Below, one piece after another: positions 1 to 5,406 of a stretch of DNA of 5,406 bases. The notes beneath the pieces were generated by a model. That model was not told the DNA's origin, did no database searches, and saw only the letters and a list, made by a program, of their open reading frames with translations. Numbering within the stretch: the stretch's first letter is position 1; each line of letters starts with the position of its first letter. The position numbers were made by a program, and so were the translations under genes. The DNA comes from Planctomycetaceae bacterium (GTDB lineage: Bacteria; Planctomycetota; Planctomycetia; Pirellulales; Pirellulaceae). The stretch covers positions 1 to 5,406 of the forward strand of contig DTSG01000060.1 of the NCBI GenBank assembly GCA_012965455.1. The letters are read 5' to 3'.

Positions 1-387
1 GTGCATGCCAATGAATGTTGGCGCTGCCATAAAAAGATGAATCCGCTGGGTATGCCTTTCGAGGCTTATAATCACGTGGGTCGTTGGCGGTCTCTGGAAA
101 AAGAAAAGCCGGTCAACACGCTCGGCGGTATCTCGCACACCGGCGTAGCAGCGCTCGATGGCGACGTAAGCGATGTTCGTGAGATGATGGAGCGATTGGC
201 AAAATCGGATTTGGTCCGTCAGAGTTTTATTCGTCACGTCTTTCGTTATTGGATGGGACGCAATGAATTGTTGAGCGACTCGCAAACGCTGATCGCAATG
301 GAAAAAGCATACGTTGAAAATGACGGCAGTTTCAAAGAACTACTGGTGGCGTTACTCACTTCAGACTCGTTTTTATATCGGAAGTAA
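1..387 (+). CDS. DUF1592-family (PSD1-like) cytochrome-type protein, C-terminal part (DUF1588-DUF1585), 5' truncated
   Basis: The reading frame is open from the first base, so the 128 residues seen are the end of a larger protein. The GTG at base 1 is probably an internal valine. Residues 6-10 form a CxxCH haem-c attachment motif (C6, C9, H10), followed by the KMNPLGMPFEAYNHVGRWR stretch typical of DUF1588. Residues about 50-126 match the DUF1585 pattern (FIRHVFRYWMGR, then a final SDSFLYR). In planctomycetes this family is usually about 700-1000 residues, with DUF1587, DUF1592 and DUF1595 upstream and often an N-terminal cytochrome c region. Such proteins are thought to be exported and redox-active, but no reaction is established. 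The stop is followed after 6 bases by the DUF1552 gene, its usual partner. Family call is firm; function is unknown. Confidence 0.88.
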   Translation: MHANECWRCHKKMNPLGMPFEAYNHVGRWRSLEKEKPVNTLGGISHTGVAALDGDVSDVREMMERLAKSDLVRQSFIRHVFRYWMGRNELLSDSQTLIAMEKAYVENDGSFKELLVALLTSDSFLYRK

Positions 388-393
388 AAGAAC

Positions 394-1749
394 ATGATCG
401 ATCGCAGAGTCGCCTTAAAAGGCATGACCATGGGCGCGGGAGCTGTCGCGCTCTCGCCGTTTATGCAGCATCTCAAGATGGCCCACGGAGGGACTGGGCA
501 ACAACTTCCCAAGCGTTTCGTGTTTGTCGTGAAGAGTAGTGGCTTGCAAGCCGAGTACCTCAATCCGGTGGGACTCAAGCACGGAGGAGACAAGCTTGTT
601 GATGAGCCGCTTGCCGATAAAACTCTAGCGGACAGTATGAAGTCTTTGGAGCCCTTTAAAGATAAACTCACGATTATCCAAGGGCTCAGCGGAAGAATGA
701 CACTGGCAGGACACAGTGCGTTTTATGGTGCGTTGGGAGGCTACAAGGCCGCAGCCAATACGCCGCCGTTGTATGCCACGATCGATGGATTTCTCTCAGA
801 AAAATTCCCATCGGTGTTCAACCACCTCGGTTTCAAGATGGGCGAGGGCAGCCAAGGCACAACGTTCCCATCGATTTCGGCAAAGGGAAAAGGGCAGCAG
901 TTGCCTTTTCAGCAAAATCCCATGAGCGCCTTTGAAAATCTGTTTGGCAGCATTTTGGAAGGTGGCGATCTCAAGAAAAAATATTTGCGGACCGGTAACG
1001 TCCTCGACACCATGTCCAAGGACATCGTGAAGTTGCAGAAGAACTTGCCCGCCCAAGAACAGGAGAAACTGGGACACTACCTCGATGGGTTTGAAGCCTT
1101 GAGAGACAGACGAATCAAGCTCGTGTCCATGCAGAAAGTGTTGAAAGAGTACGCGCCTGAAATTGATGACAAATACACTTCTCGCTTCAGGACGCACCAC
1201 CTCGAAGCCCATTTCGATATGGCTTCGGCGGCTTTGATCTCCGGCCTGACGAATGTAGTGACCGTACATGCCGACGGACTCGATTCTGTCTATTCTGGAA
1301 TCGGCGTTGGTAACAACGTCCATGCCATCGGCCACGGTGCCGGCTATGCGACGCTTTCCTCGCAAGACTGCCGCAACGCGATTCGGACCTTTCACATCGA
1401 ACTAATTGCCTCAATGGCCGACAAACTCAGCCAGATTCCCGAAGGGAATGGCACGATGCTGGACAACACCCTGATTGTTTACCTCAGCGACAATTCCGCC
1501 AATCACCATTCTTTTGGTTTTGAGTGGCCGATGTTTGTGCTGGGCAATCTGGATGGAAAACTCAAAAGCAAAGGTCGCTATCTGGCCTATCCGCACTATG
1601 GCACTGGAAACCATCATCACACGATTTGTAATTGGTTTACGACTTTGTGTCATTTAGCGGGAAGTCCTCGAGATCTTTTTGGTCAGCCGGATATGGCTTT
1701 AGGCAAAGTGGACAATCAACAAGGCCCTTTGAACGAGCTTCTAGCGTGA
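394..1749 (+). CDS. DUF1552 family exported protein
   Basis: The ATG is preceded by GGAAG (380-384) at 9 bases spacing, a good ribosome binding site. The 451-residue product begins MIDRRVALKG and then has a hydrophobic stretch to about residue 24. This resembles a twin-arginine (Tat) signal of the RRxFLKG type found on DUF1552 proteins, although position +4 is alanine rather than phenylalanine. The length fits the family, which is about 430-480 residues. The fold is related by description to DUF1501 and sulfatase/alkaline phosphatase-like proteins. Conserved-looking polar clusters are NNVHAIGHG (308-315), LSDNSANHH (364-372) and HYGTGNHHH (401-409); these could be metal or substrate ligands, which is inference. 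In planctomycetes it sits next to DUF1588/DUF1585 genes, as here, and its catalytic role is unproven. The stop overlaps the start of the next gene. Confidence 0.88.
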   Translation: MIDRRVALKGMTMGAGAVALSPFMQHLKMAHGGTGQQLPKRFVFVVKSSGLQAEYLNPVGLKHGGDKLVDEPLADKTLADSMKSLEPFKDKLTIIQGLSGRMTLAGHSAFYGALGGYKAAANTPPLYATIDGFLSEKFPSVFNHLGFKMGEGSQGTTFPSISAKGKGQQLPFQQNPMSAFENLFGSILEGGDLKKKYLRTGNVLDTMSKDIVKLQKNLPAQEQEKLGHYLDGFEALRDRRIKLVSMQKVLKEYAPEIDDKYTSRFRTHHLEAHFDMASAALISGLTNVVTVHADGLDSVYSGIGVGNNVHAIGHGAGYATLSSQDCRNAIRTFHIELIASMADKLSQIPEGNGTMLDNTLIVYLSDNSANHHSFGFEWPMFVLGNLDGKLKSKGRYLAYPHYGTGNHHHTICNWFTTLCHLAGSPRDLFGQPDMALGKVDNQQGPLNELLA

Positions 1750-3254
1750 GAATTGCCTTCCCATATTTTGCAGTAGCGTTCTATATCGTGGCCCTTGCCA
1801 GCGGCTTGGGGCCCACGGCTGCCAACGTCTTGTCGCAAGAGGAGGTTCCCAGCCAAGCTCTAACGATCAAGGAGGCAGAATTACGCTTAGAGGAATTGGG
1901 AACTGAACTTACAGATAATGATCTAGAACGCATTTGTACGGCGGAGGGTTTGACGGAACTGAATCTCTCGGGCTGTCATCGTTTGTCGGACGCCGGGCTT
2001 TCTCACGTGGCGAAGTTGTCGCAACTGGAATCGCTCGATCTCAGCAGATGTCATCGCATCACCGAACAGGGCATTTCATCGATTTCTAGGCTGGAGCATC
2101 TGACGAGTTTGAACATTAGCTCCACTCGCGTCCAATTACCGAAAGTCTATGCCCTGTTGCAGCACCTTCCCGAGCTGACGAGATTAGAGGTGAAAGATAT
2201 CCGCGGCTTCACGAGTGAAGGGCTACAAAATTTGACGCGTTTGACATACTTGGATATCTCAAATACTGGAGGGAATTTGACGGATGCCGAACTAGCCCCT
2301 TTGGCACCTTTGACTTTACTTAAGTATTTGAATCTCAACGGTAGTCGCGTCTGGGGTGCAAACAGAAACGTCACCGATGCAGGATTGAAGCATTTAGAGG
2401 GAATGACGTCGTTGGAATTCCTTGGCCTGTTTGGCTACTTTAGTCTCACGGCAAAAGGCTACAACCCGCTGTTCATGAAGCTCAGCAAACTCAAGCGTTT
2501 GGAGATGGGATTTAATTGGCCGCTCAAAGGTGGCGAGATTGAAATCCCGACCTCGTTAGACCATCTGGACATGATGGAATCGTTTCAGCTGGAAGATGTT
2601 GCGGTGATCAATCTCAAAGGCAAGGGACGATTGAAGACGCTCAACCTTTTTTATTGCATGGCTCTGACGGACAAGAGTCTAGAGTCTCTTAAAGACTTGC
2701 CGGATTTAAATTATCTGAATTTGGGTTGCATCGGTGCCTTGACGGATGAAGGTTTGATTAATCTGCGAGGAAATATTGGCTTGACCTATTTAAACCTCGG
2801 CGACAACGATAATTTCTCTGACGAAGGCTTGGAGAATTTGCAGGATATGAAGATGTTAGAGGAGCTCAATTTGTGGAGCACTCCCAATTTGGTGGGGCAA
2901 GGCTTGTCGGTTGTTAAATCGTTGCCAAAACTGCAAACACTGAATTTGGCAGACTGTGCTAACCTCACTGATGAAGGGCTGAGTCATTTAAAGAACAAAA
3001 CGCTATTGAAAAATTTATATTTGGACAATTGCACCAAGCTTACGGATGTCGGGTTGGAGCATCTTGCTGGACTTTCCGATTTACAAGAGTTGACCGTCAA
3101 TGGTTGCTTGGGTATCACCGACAAAAGCCTAGAAACAATTCAAGGTTTAAAGTCGCTTAAGTATTTAGTGATCGCTAACTGTCCGGGCCTTTCGCGAGAA
3201 GGGGCAACCGCGTTAAAAAAAGCCCTCCCGAATTGCCGCATTGTCCGAGACTGA
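1746..3254 (+). CDS. Exported leucine-rich-repeat protein
   Basis: The same frame stays open upstream to 1632, but that part lies inside the DUF1552 gene. I chose the GTG at 1746, whose bases form a GTGA overlap with the previous stop and which places a signal peptide at the N-terminus. Residues 2-22 are hydrophobic after a single Arg, with possible cleavage near TAA-N at 26/27. The 502-residue product then has about 17 repeats starting with LxxLxL at residues 69, 94, 119, 144, 166, 192, 223, 249, 271, 296, 321, 346, 371, 396, 421, 446 and 471. Many have Cys at the end of LxLxxC and LTDEGL-type helices, as in the cysteine-containing/AMN1-like LRR class. It ends with LKKALPNCRIVRD, a capping tail common in planctomycete LRR proteins. 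LRRs bind proteins or ligands; no enzymatic domain is visible. Translational coupling suggests it acts in the envelope with its two upstream neighbours. The ligand is unknown. Confidence 0.85.
   Translation: MRIAFPYFAVAFYIVALASGLGPTAANVLSQEEVPSQALTIKEAELRLEELGTELTDNDLERICTAEGLTELNLSGCHRLSDAGLSHVAKLSQLESLDLSRCHRITEQGISSISRLEHLTSLNISSTRVQLPKVYALLQHLPELTRLEVKDIRGFTSEGLQNLTRLTYLDISNTGGNLTDAELAPLAPLTLLKYLNLNGSRVWGANRNVTDAGLKHLEGMTSLEFLGLFGYFSLTAKGYNPLFMKLSKLKRLEMGFNWPLKGGEIEIPTSLDHLDMMESFQLEDVAVINLKGKGRLKTLNLFYCMALTDKSLESLKDLPDLNYLNLGCIGALTDEGLINLRGNIGLTYLNLGDNDNFSDEGLENLQDMKMLEELNLWSTPNLVGQGLSVVKSLPKLQTLNLADCANLTDEGLSHLKNKTLLKNLYLDNCTKLTDVGLEHLAGLSDLQELTVNGCLGITDKSLETIQGLKSLKYLVIANCPGLSREGATALKKALPNCRIVRD
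2631..3230 (+). repeat. Eight tandem 75-base LRR-coding units
   Basis: Residues 296-495 of the LRR protein consist of eight consecutive repeats of exactly 25 residues. The LxxLxL starts lie at 296, 321, 346, 371, 396, 421, 446 and 471. The DNA units have diverged, so the repetition is visible in protein rather than as near-identical DNA. Units at the N-terminal end (69-168) also keep the 25-residue step, while those between 166 and 295 are irregular (steps of 22-31). Confidence 0.75.
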
Positions 3255-3284
3255 GTCGGCAGATCACACTCAGATAGCAAACGA

Positions 3285-3322
3285 ACAAAGCCCGCCAGTT
3301 TTCACTGATGGACTTTGTTTTG
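3285..3322. terminator. Bidirectional hairpin terminator between LRR gene and ssrA
   Basis: A 15-position stem pairs 3285-3299 with 3304-3318 around a 4-base loop. Read on the - strand, which serves the tmRNA, the loop is GAAA, a stable GNRA tetraloop. The stem then has 12 Watson-Crick pairs, two G-U pairs and one A-C mismatch. Read on the + strand, which serves the LRR operon, two A-C mismatches and one wobble remain and the stem is followed by TTTTG. The + strand T run is short, and on the - strand it is interrupted (TTCGTTTG). The position 31 bases after the LRR stop and 30 bases beyond the tmRNA 3' end suits convergent transcripts. Confidence 0.65.
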
Positions 3323-3434
3323 ATTGAGCCAGAATTGGGATCCGGCGTGAGTGGAGGCGGCGGGATTCGAACCCGCGTCCCGAGACATTTCCATGCAAGC
3401 TTCTACGTACATAGTCGATTCTTTGGTTTTAGCA

Positions 3435-3475
3435 AACTATAACTCCGCTCGACAGGATTTATAGTTCGCGATCCT
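3435..3475 (-). other. tmRNA pseudoknot PK4-like
   Basis: On the - strand AGGAU (3475-3471) pairs with AUCCU (3458-3454), while AACUAUAA (3466-3459) pairs with UUAUAGUU (3442-3435). The helices of 5 and 8 perfect pairs interleave, giving a clear pseudoknot in the position of PK4, just before the tRNA-like 3' domain. Confidence 0.8.
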
Positions 3476-3583
3476 GAAACTCAATTTAGACTTCTGCGTG
3501 TCAAGCATGACAAAAGTCGATCTGGATTTGTGACGGACTGTTAGAGCTAACCAGCTAAGCCCTAGAGTCCGAGCTACCTTTAA

Positions 3584-3613
3584 TTAGGCAGCCAATGCTA
3601 GATTATTATCTGC
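3584..3613 (-). other. tmRNA tag reading frame (ADNNLALAA-stop)
   Basis: The resume codon GCA occupies 3613-3611, followed by codons for D, N, N, L, A, L, A, A and TAA at 3586-3584. With the alanine carried by the tmRNA, the appended tag would be A-ADNNLALAA. The LALAA end matches the C-terminal signal recognised by ClpXP-type proteases, and the internal AxNN resembles the SspB or ClpA contact region of the enterobacterial tag. It is flanked by PK1 on the 5' side, as usual. Confidence 0.93.
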
Positions 3614-3628
3614 AATTAAAATTGTTTA

Positions 3629-3661
3629 GTCAGCTTTTTACGTGGCCAACTGACCAACCAC
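3629..3661 (-). other. tmRNA pseudoknot PK1
   Basis: On the - strand GUGG (3661-3658) pairs with CCAC (3645-3642), while GUCAG (3654-3650) pairs with CUGAC (3633-3629). The two helices interleave as an H-type pseudoknot. It lies 15 bases before the GCA resume codon, the usual place of PK1, which is needed to position the resume codon. Confidence 0.8.
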
Positions 3662-3776
3662 GGTACGCCACTTACACTTCAGGCTATCCGGTCGATTCCA
3701 ATGTCGCCCCCAAGTGATAAGTTCATCGTTCACTGCTAACGGAACAATAGGTTCCTTTAACAATATCGGTATTTAT

Positions 3777-3806
3777 ATTATACCAGCAATACGGTCTCTT
3801 GCCCAA
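3777..3806 (-). promoter_or_regulatory. Probable ssrA promoter (extended -10)
   Basis: On the - strand TATAAT (3782-3777) is a perfect -10 box and is preceded by TG plus one base, giving an extended -10. A -35-like TTGGGC lies at 3806-3801 with an 18-base spacer. Transcription would begin near 3770, giving a leader of about 58 bases that RNase P would remove to form the mature 5' end at 3711. The promoter sits in the gap after uppP, so tmRNA can be transcribed independently of that operon. Confidence 0.65.
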
Positions 3807-3835
3807 TATATGCAAAATTAGCCGTTGATACTGCG

Positions 3836-4642
3836 TTAGACCTGTGTTGCGAAGACCAATAAGAACACGCCCAGTGGTATGCACCAAAAAGTGAACCAAT
3901 GAAATCGGCCCTTTTCCAACAACAACAGTAGACACTTAAGCGCTCCGTATCCGACTACCGCTGAAATAGCAATTCCAAGACCGATAACATCCCAAGCGAT
4001 ATTTGTCGCTGCGGCGATTTCAGAGCTCAGAAGTTGTTTGCATAGCATGACTACCACCGCGCCAGCTATCACCGGAATCGACATTAAAAATGAAAATTGA
4101 GCTGCTTGTTGTCCGGGCAATCCAATCCTCCGCGCCACGACAATCGTCAAGCCACTGCGACTTAACCCCGGTACAATCGCAAACGCTTGAGCAATTCCAA
4201 TCCAGAAAGCTTGTCGATTTGACAATATTTCAATATTCGCGGTTTCGTATCCGCTGGCCACACTCGGCTCGCCCATCCATAACACAAACCCAGTGACAAC
4301 CAACATTGCACCAGTCAGGCGAGGATCTGTTAACAGTTCATCCAATCCGCTAATCACAATCAGCAGTCCCACACAAGCCGCTGGAATGGTAGCTACCACA
4401 AGCGGAATGACTAGACTTCGGCGGTGACCACATAGCTCGACCAATGACTTCCAAAATACCAGCAAGACAGCGAGTAATGTGCCTGCATGCAATGCGACTG
4501 TTGTTTCAGTCATGGTCGCTACGGTCGCTGGGTCGGGCAGGAAAAATGTTTCCAGAGCGATGAGATGCCCCGAAGAACTCACCGGCAAAAATTCGGTTAA
4601 GCCTTGTACGATCGCTTGGATGACTATTTGCAACGTTTCCAT
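3836..4642 (-). CDS. uppP: Undecaprenyl-diphosphate phosphatase
   Basis: This membrane enzyme (BacA family) removes a phosphate from undecaprenyl diphosphate, regenerating the lipid carrier used for peptidoglycan and other surface polymers; extra copies give bacitracin resistance. The 268-residue length is normal. The first signature is QGLTEFLPVSSSGH (13-26), matching the (E/Q)xxxE plus PxSSxGH motif: E17, S23 and H26 correspond to E. coli E21, S27 and H30, and Q13 replaces E. coli E17, an accepted variant. The second signature is PGLSRSG (158-164), with R162 equivalent to the essential E. coli R174. Hydrophobic segments run through the whole chain. The ATG at 4642 lies 3 bases after the stop of the upstream membrane-protein gene, with GAGAGCGG as a plausible ribosome site inside that gene's end. 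The two are likely cotranscribed. Confidence 0.96.
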   Translation of the reverse strand: METLQIVIQAIVQGLTEFLPVSSSGHLIALETFFLPDPATVATMTETTVALHAGTLLAVLLVFWKSLVELCGHRRSLVIPLVVATIPAACVGLLIVISGLDELLTDPRLTGAMLVVTGFVLWMGEPSVASGYETANIEILSNRQAFWIGIAQAFAIVPGLSRSGLTIVVARRIGLPGQQAAQFSFLMSIPVIAGAVVVMLCKQLLSSEIAAATNIAWDVIGLGIAISAVVGYGALKCLLLLLEKGRFHWFTFWCIPLGVFLLVFATQV

Positions 4643-4645
4643 TTG

Positions 4646-5134
4646 CTACCGCTCTCGTTTCCAGCGACGCGCATATCGGCCAGTAAAAAAACTTTGCGTT
4701 ACAAACATCAAGATGACAAGCATAAACCACATCGCCTGCTTACCAGGCGGAGCTTCTTCTAAATCTAACTGCAAGTATGAAATGATCTCGTTCGTCGACT
4801 CGGCTAAGATTCGAATAGCAAACAGCCCCGCATACACTCCCACAAACAATAGATTTGTAATGGTCACAGCCCAGAGAGTCGACCAGTCTATATAGAGGAC
4901 CAAAAACACCGCCAAACCTAACTGCACTACTGTTATCAACAGCATTAAGTGTACCCAGCGGTGCTGCTGAATCGACTCACTTGACGGTACCGAGGCTAGT
5001 AAGTTTTCGACGGCGGGTAGGGCGGCGACGATGGCAACGGCCATTAAGCTCAATGCCAATAGCCGCACATGCCGCACTCGATCCTTACTCCAAGTTGCCG
5101 GTGCAAATCGGCTTGTCGCAGATGTTTGATTCAT
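4646..5134 (-). CDS. Small four-helix membrane protein of unknown function
   Basis: I do not recognise the family. From the ATG at 5134 the product is 162 residues. There are four hydrophobic segments: RLLALSLMAVAIVAAL, HLMLLITVVQLGLAVFLVLYI, LWAVTITNLLFVGVYAGLFAI and MWFMLVILMFVTQSFF. A basic tail (GRYARRWKRER) would lie in the cytoplasm by the positive-inside rule, and an acidic, proline-containing loop precedes the last helix (LDLEEAPPGKQ). An in-frame ATG at 5182 would add 16 residues (MTITNANLLICDILTA). I prefer 5134 because the upstream part contains a perfect inverted repeat and a -10-like box, and neither start has a convincing ribosome site. It lies 3 bases before uppP, suggesting cotranscription and perhaps a related envelope role, but that is inference. 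Confidence 0.75.
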   Translation of the reverse strand: MNQTSATSRFAPATWSKDRVRHVRLLALSLMAVAIVAALPAVENLLASVPSSESIQQHRWVHLMLLITVVQLGLAVFLVLYIDWSTLWAVTITNLLFVGVYAGLFAIRILAESTNEIISYLQLDLEEAPPGKQAMWFMLVILMFVTQSFFTGRYARRWKRER

Positions 5135-5141
5135 AGCCGTT

Positions 5142-5150
5142 AATATATCA
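5142..5150 (-). promoter_or_regulatory. Candidate extended -10 of membrane protein-uppP operon
   Basis: On the - strand TGATATATT reads as TG, one base, then TATATT (5147-5142). No good -35 is visible, as expected for some extended -10 promoters. The start of transcription would fall about at the ATG at 5134, so the mRNA could be leaderless, which would fit the missing ribosome site. This is a weak, sequence-only prediction. Confidence 0.35.
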
Positions 5151-5176
5151 CAAATTAACAGATTCGCATTTGTGAT
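5147..5176. promoter_or_regulatory. Perfect 9-bp inverted repeat, candidate operator
   Basis: ATCACAAAT (5147-5155) and ATTTGTGAT (5168-5176) are exact reverse complements separated by 12 bases. The half-site centres are 21 bp apart, two turns of the helix, which suits a dimeric regulator. The repeat overlaps the candidate -10 of the - strand operon and lies 13-42 bases before its preferred start codon. The binding protein is unknown. Confidence 0.5.
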
Positions 5177-5236
5177 GGTCATGAATCTAACTAGGTCAAG
5201 ACAAGCAATTTCGGCGAACCTTTATTAAAAGCGTTA

Positions 5237-5245
5237 TGATATATC
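5237..5245 (+). promoter_or_regulatory. Candidate extended -10 of rightward gene
   Basis: TGATATATC reads as TG, one base, TATATC. It is nearly identical to the TGATATATT proposed for the opposite strand. It is 80 bases before the GTG start and has no clear -35, so confidence is low. Confidence 0.25.
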
Positions 5246-5310
5246 CAACAAACATAATCGCTACACCGCGGACAATCGTGGCCCGTCTTCACGACACACC
5301 TTAACGATGT

Positions 5311-5318
5311 AAGGAAGG
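5311..5318 (+). promoter_or_regulatory. Strong ribosome binding site of the rightward gene
   Basis: AAGGAAGG lies 6 bases before GTG at 5325. It is the best Shine-Dalgarno match in the window and decides the start of the truncated gene. Confidence 0.75.
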
Positions 5319-5324
5319 TTCCCT

Positions 5325-5406
5325 GTGGACACATACTTAACGACAATGCAGATTCTCGGTCTGGCAATCGGTGGAATGTGCCACTCGCTGCTAGGCAGTA
5401 TTAAAG
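5325..5406 (+). CDS. N-terminus of a probable membrane protein (possible MFS transporter), 3' truncated
   Basis: Twenty-seven codons are visible before the window ends (MDTYLTTMQILGLAIGGMCHSLLGSIK). The GTG start has a strong ribosome site, and an in-frame TAA at 5310-5312 excludes any longer frame. A later in-frame ATG at 5346 lacks such a site. The segment from residue 8 to 24 is hydrophobic and rich in glycine, like the first transmembrane helix of a transporter. The GMxHSLLGSIK pattern recalls the start of some planctomycete major-facilitator proteins, but 27 residues cannot settle the family. It is divergent from the membrane protein-uppP operon and shares its control region. Confidence 0.6.
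   Translation, partial: MDTYLTTMQILGLAIGGMCHSLLGSIK

Larger units (their letters stand above)
3352..3711 (-). ncRNA. ssrA: Transfer-messenger RNA (tmRNA, trans-translation)
   Basis: tmRNA is charged with alanine and, with SmpB, rescues stalled ribosomes and adds a degradation tag. On the - strand the mature 5' end GGGGGCGACATTGGAATCGACC begins at 3711, and the 3' end GGTTCGAATCCC...CGCCTCC-A finishes at 3352. GGGGGCG pairs with CGCCTCC (7 bp, one G-U), leaving discriminator A. The T arm GGGTTCGAATCCC lies at 3360-3372. A tag frame (3584-3613) encodes ADNNLALAA-stop, and at least two pseudoknots are readable (see PK1 and PK4). The 360-base length is normal for a one-piece tmRNA; there is no permutation. 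The bases after the discriminator are CTC, so CCA is not encoded and must be added by tRNA nucleotidyltransferase. Confidence 0.97.

Noticed and set aside
246..671. 141-codon open frame on the - strand
   Set aside because: It spans the junction of the first two + strand genes in antisense; composition looks like a codon shadow.
796..1395. 199-codon open frame on the - strand
   Set aside because: It lies wholly inside the DUF1552 gene, is antisense to it and has no ribosome site or recognisable motif.
1632..1745. Longer N-terminus of the LRR protein
   Set aside because: It would overlap 118 bases of the DUF1552 gene and push the signal peptide into the interior of the protein.
3741..3755. 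GGAAC-AATAG-GTTCC hairpin upstream of ssrA
   Set aside because: Only 5 bp with no T run; probably a minor fold of the precursor leader rather than a terminator of uppP.
3723..3935. 70-codon frame on the - strand between uppP and ssrA
   Set aside because: It overlaps the uppP end out of frame and runs through the ssrA promoter.
4479..4895. 138-codon frame on the + strand
   Set aside because: It is antisense to uppP and the small membrane protein, both of which have clear protein features.
5147..5176. CRP-type binding site
   Set aside because: The TCACA and TGTGA halves are in the reverse order and the spacing is wrong for the CRP consensus.
5194..5199. TTGACC as a -35 box on the - strand
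   Set aside because: No acceptable -10 lies 15-19 bases downstream (the sequence there is CATCACAA).

Overview
The window looks like a chromosomal segment from a planctomycete, most likely a Pirellulales-type marine or freshwater lineage. The evidence is the pairing of a DUF1588/DUF1585-type cytochrome-like protein with a DUF1552 protein, which is a planctomycete and verrucomicrobial hallmark. It is followed by a secreted leucine-rich-repeat protein ending in the 'ALPNCRI' type of tail that I associate with this phylum. Base composition is moderate and I see no sign of recent transfer. No lineage assignment can be proven from this segment alone.

Left half (1-3254, + strand): three tightly spaced co-directional genes. 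(1) The C-terminal 128 residues of a large DUF1592-family protein, cut by the window edge, with a CxxCH haem-c motif. (2) Six bases later, a complete 451-residue DUF1552 protein with an RR-type export signal. (3) Overlapping its stop codon (GTGA), a 502-residue exported LRR protein with about 17 repeats. The eight C-terminal repeats are exactly 25 residues each. The layout implies one transcript and translational coupling, so the LRR protein probably works in the cell envelope with the other two. The function of this trio is not established.

Middle (3255-3835): a hairpin terminator shared by convergent transcripts, then a tmRNA gene (ssrA, - strand, 3352-3711). All key parts of the tmRNA can be read: a 7-bp acceptor stem, the T arm, the PK1 and PK4 pseudoknots, and a tag reading frame encoding ADNNLALAA-stop. 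The CCA tail is not encoded. An extended -10 promoter lies about 60 bases upstream of the mature 5' end.

Right half (3836-5406): a two-gene - strand operon made of a small four-helix membrane protein of unknown function and uppP (bacA), the undecaprenyl-diphosphate phosphatase of the cell-wall lipid carrier cycle. These are separated by 3 bases. A divergent intergenic region carries a perfect 9-bp inverted repeat and two similar -10-like elements. It separates the operon from the first 27 codons of a + strand gene with a strong ribosome binding site, possibly a membrane transporter.

The most noteworthy items are the DUF1588-DUF1585/DUF1552/LRR operon, which is a recurrent but biochemically uncharacterised planctomycete module, the precise 25-residue LRR array, and the inverted-repeat control region in front of the membrane-protein/uppP operon. 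I do not see a CRISPR array, insertion sequence, toxin-antitoxin pair or other defence system.
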